Source: an uncultured Clostridia bacterium (lineage in GTDB: Bacteria > Bacillota > Clostridia > Oscillospirales > CAG-272). Taken from it: a stretch of 7,356 nucleotides of DNA. The DNA lies in NCBI GenBank assembly GCA_904501765.1, contig CAJGCM010000110.1, forward strand, positions 1-7,356. The letters are read 5' to 3'. Positions 6,097-7,356 of the stretch are shown here, one piece after another. Both the position numbers and the translations under genes were made by a program. The notes below the pieces were generated by a model that did not search any database, was not told the DNA's origin, and worked only from the letters and a program-made list of their open reading frames with translations. Within the stretch, counting starts at the first letter, position 1. Every line of letters begins with the position of its first letter.

Positions 6097-6183
6097 CTTT
6101 TTTCAAGAAAGCTATCTTTTTAAAGCCCCCTGAGCCTTGCGAAATCGGCTTTGCCGTCTGTGGCTTATTAGAGTTTTGTATAG

Positions 6184-6265
6184 AAAAAAGAAGAAGCAAA
6201 AAAATTCAATTTTTTTCGAGTTTTTTCGTGCCGGGCGGTTTTTGGTACAACGGCTATGGTATAAT
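6184..6265 (+). promoter_or_regulatory. Promoter of the small winged-helix gene with upstream A/T tracts
   Basis: The -10 box is TATAAT (6260-6265), preceded by TG at 6257-6258 as an extended -10 element. There is no good -35 box at the usual distance. Upstream are runs of five to seven A or T (6184-6189, 6198-6204, 6210-6216, 6221-6226, 6239-6243), roughly one helical turn apart, as in UP elements or curved DNA. They include a perfect 9-bp palindrome (6198-6206 with 6208-6216). Confidence 0.65.
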
Positions 6266-6285
6266 AAGAGTGGAGGTGCAAAAAA

Positions 6286-6624
6286 ATGAACTCAAAGAAA
6301 CATCTTATTATTTTGATTTTGCGCATACTTGAAACGGATAGCGACAGAGAAAATCCCATAACTCAGACTAAAATTGCCGAGGATATTTCGAAGCAATATC
6401 CCTGCGACAGAAAGACCGTTGGGAGAAATATTAAATTTTTGATTAATACAGGCTTCCCCATCGTTAAAACGTCAAAGGGATTTTATATGAGCAACAAGAC
6501 GTTTACAAAAGACGAGGTAGCTTTCGTTTTAGAGCTTGTGCGGCACTCGGAGCTCAATGAGGAGGCAAAGATCGACTTATGCGACAGGCTCCTTAAAAGC
6601 CTCAGCAGATATTACGCAACATAA
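6286..6624 (+). CDS. Small winged-helix DNA-binding protein, WYL-regulator N-terminal type without WYL domain
   Basis: The 112-residue product resembles the N-terminal third of WYL-domain transcription regulators. A helix (HLIILILRILE, 6-16) is followed by a helix-turn-helix (about 25-57, ITQTKIAEDISKQY then DRKTVGRNIKFLINTG). A wing comes next (IVKTSKGFYMSN, 59-70), then a C-terminal helical segment (FTKDEVAFVLELVRHS to LLKSLS, 73-107). In full-length family members a WYL ligand-binding domain would follow; here the frame stops cleanly, and the following bases lead to another gene with its own ribosome site. It is either a natural stand-alone regulator or a truncated one. GGAGG lies nine bases before the ATG. 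It probably controls its own unit, which starts with the promoter just upstream. The targets and signal are unknown. Confidence 0.75.
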   Translation: MNSKKHLIILILRILETDSDRENPITQTKIAEDISKQYPCDRKTVGRNIKFLINTGFPIVKTSKGFYMSNKTFTKDEVAFVLELVRHSELNEEAKIDLCDRLLKSLSRYYAT

Positions 6625-6659
6625 GATCTTTTAATAATACGTAAGGGAGAATTTGAGAT

Positions 6660-7274
6660 ATGTCATCCAGAGGAAATTGGGGAGATAGGTCCATAACATA
6701 TTTACATACCGACGGTAAGCGCAGACACAAAAGCAGATGCGAGCATTATAACTATAAGAACAAAAAGTGCTTGCTTTCCGGGGAGAGGTGCTTCGGCTCG
6801 GCACACTGCGACAACTATAAAAGCTCACGCATAGAGCCTGTTGAAAAATACGAACACCATAAAGAACACGATATTGTTCCGATACCGGACGATTACTACT
6901 ATCCACCGGAGCTTTTAAGCGTCGATCCGCTGAAGCCTATATGCGTCGATCCGCCGATGCATATTTATGTCGATCCGCCAGTATTTTTTAGAAGATCGTT
7001 GTTTCACGATATAATTCCGGGGCATTTTCCTCCTTTTGGCGAAAGGCTTGCGAGAAAAACAGTTTTAATAAGGACTGCTCTCGGAGTTTTCGTTGGAAGA
7101 GTTACGCAGGAGGATTACGGATTTATAATTACAGAGCTTGAATCGGGAGAGATTAAAAAATTTGAGCGTCGCACTGCTATAAGACGGCACACCTTTTACG
7201 TGCCTGACGATATTCGCGATGCAAAAGAGGAAAATTTAGAGAAAGCAAAGGAGCTTTGGGGATATGACTTCTAA
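6660..7274 (+). CDS. Unrecognised four-cysteine protein with VDPP octad repeats
   Basis: I cannot name the family of this 204-residue protein. Residues 1-55 are basic and hold four cysteines (Cys27, Cys37, Cys44, Cys50) in RCEHYNYKNKKC...ERCFGSAHCDNY, spaced like a zinc knuckle. Residues 60-128 are proline- and aromatic-rich low-complexity sequence with a threefold octad (VDPLKPIC, VDPPMHIY, VDPPVFFR). Residues 130-181 look like a small beta barrel (KTVLIRTALGVFVGRV, YGFIITELESGEIKKF), comparable in outline to SH3- or Sm-like folds. A charged helix closes the protein (DAKEENLEKAKELW). There is no signal peptide or membrane segment. AAGGGAG lies ten bases before the ATG, 35 bases after the winged-helix gene, so the two are probably co-transcribed. 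A nucleic-acid-binding role is a guess from the zinc-knuckle look and basic N-terminus. Confidence 0.7.
   Translation: MSSRGNWGDRSITYLHTDGKRRHKSRCEHYNYKNKKCLLSGERCFGSAHCDNYKSSRIEPVEKYEHHKEHDIVPIPDDYYYPPELLSVDPLKPICVDPPMHIYVDPPVFFRRSLFHDIIPGHFPPFGERLARKTVLIRTALGVFVGRVTQEDYGFIITELESGEIKKFERRTAIRRHTFYVPDDIRDAKEENLEKAKELWGYDF
6921..6992 (+). repeat. In-frame 24-bp repeat, three degenerate units
   Basis: GTCGATCCG recurs at 6921, 6945 and 6969, exactly 24 bases apart. Each unit encodes eight residues starting Val-Asp-Pro. Nine bases per unit are identical while the rest has diverged. This suggests an old internal duplication within the linker of the four-cysteine protein. Confidence 0.8.
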
Positions 7275-7356
7275 TAATACAAGAATTCTTGATTTTAAGG
7301 ATTATGAGGATTTCGGCTACTCTGCGAGAGACGCTTACAGGTCAATAGGAAGAAGA
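7264..7356 (+). CDS. Start of an unidentified gene, 3' truncated
   Basis: An ATG at 7264 opens a frame that runs to the right edge (31 codons, beginning MTSNNTRILDFKDYEDFGYS). AAGGAG lies ten bases upstream (7248-7253). The start overlaps the last 11 bases of the four-cysteine protein gene, a typical arrangement for translational coupling. The visible residues are charged and aromatic, with no signal peptide. I do not recognise a family from so short a piece. Confidence 0.65.
   Translation, partial: MTSNNTRILDFKDYEDFGYSARDAYRSIGRR

Noticed and set aside
6122..6152. Inverted repeat AAAGCC/GGCTTT as a second terminator or riboswitch
   Set aside because: It has only six base pairs with a 19-nt loop, no T-tract and no known aptamer pattern.
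1..7356. CRISPR array, tRNA/rRNA, transposase, toxin-antitoxin or phage genes
   Set aside because: No regularly spaced repeat array, no cloverleaf-like sequence and no coding frame with such motifs was found on either strand.

Overview
The window looks like a stretch of chromosome from an uncultured anaerobic Bacillota bacterium of the Clostridia, probably from a gut or rumen. I infer this from the AT-leaning base composition, the strong AGGAG-type ribosome binding sites, consensus sigma-A-like promoters, Rho-independent terminators, an uxuA/SDR-type uxuB pair and GH88/WbsX-like glycan genes. Genus cannot be judged from the sequence alone.

Layout: (1) 1-431 (+) is the 3' end of a metallophosphoesterase gene, closed by a symmetrical terminator at 454-497. 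(2) 500-701 has no convincing gene. It holds a run of small hairpins, including one elaborate 37-nt hairpin, and the run is flanked by a 14-bp direct repeat. It may be a dispersed element, and the large hairpin may also terminate the leftward operon. (3) 702-2675 (-) is a two-gene operon, uxuA (mannonate dehydratase) then an SDR fructuronate reductase (uxuB type). (4) 2676-2962 is a divergent control region with a near-perfect promoter on each strand and a LacI-type palindrome at the predicted leftward start site. (5) 2963-6030 (+) holds a GH88 unsaturated glucuronyl hydrolase, a GH99-like/WbsX protein whose start region is a perfect 21-bp tandem duplication, and an Sfp-type phosphopantetheinyl transferase. 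A strong terminator at 6061-6096 closes the unit. (6) 6286-7356 (+) is a separate unit: a small winged-helix regulator resembling the N-terminal part of WYL regulators, an unrecognised protein with four cysteines and a VDPP octad repeat, and the start of a further gene.

How the genes fit together: uxuB and uxuA convert fructuronate to mannonate and then to 2-keto-3-deoxygluconate (KDG). GH88 releases unsaturated uronic acid from oligosaccharides left by polysaccharide lyases, and this also reaches KDG after isomerisation and reduction. The divergent unit therefore looks like the intracellular end of a uronate-glycan utilisation locus, with the GH99-like protein as a candidate new hydrolase. 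No transporter, lyase, KDG kinase or aldolase lies in the window. The phosphopantetheinyl transferase is out of place in this pathway. No CRISPR array, tRNA, rRNA, transposase or phage gene is visible.
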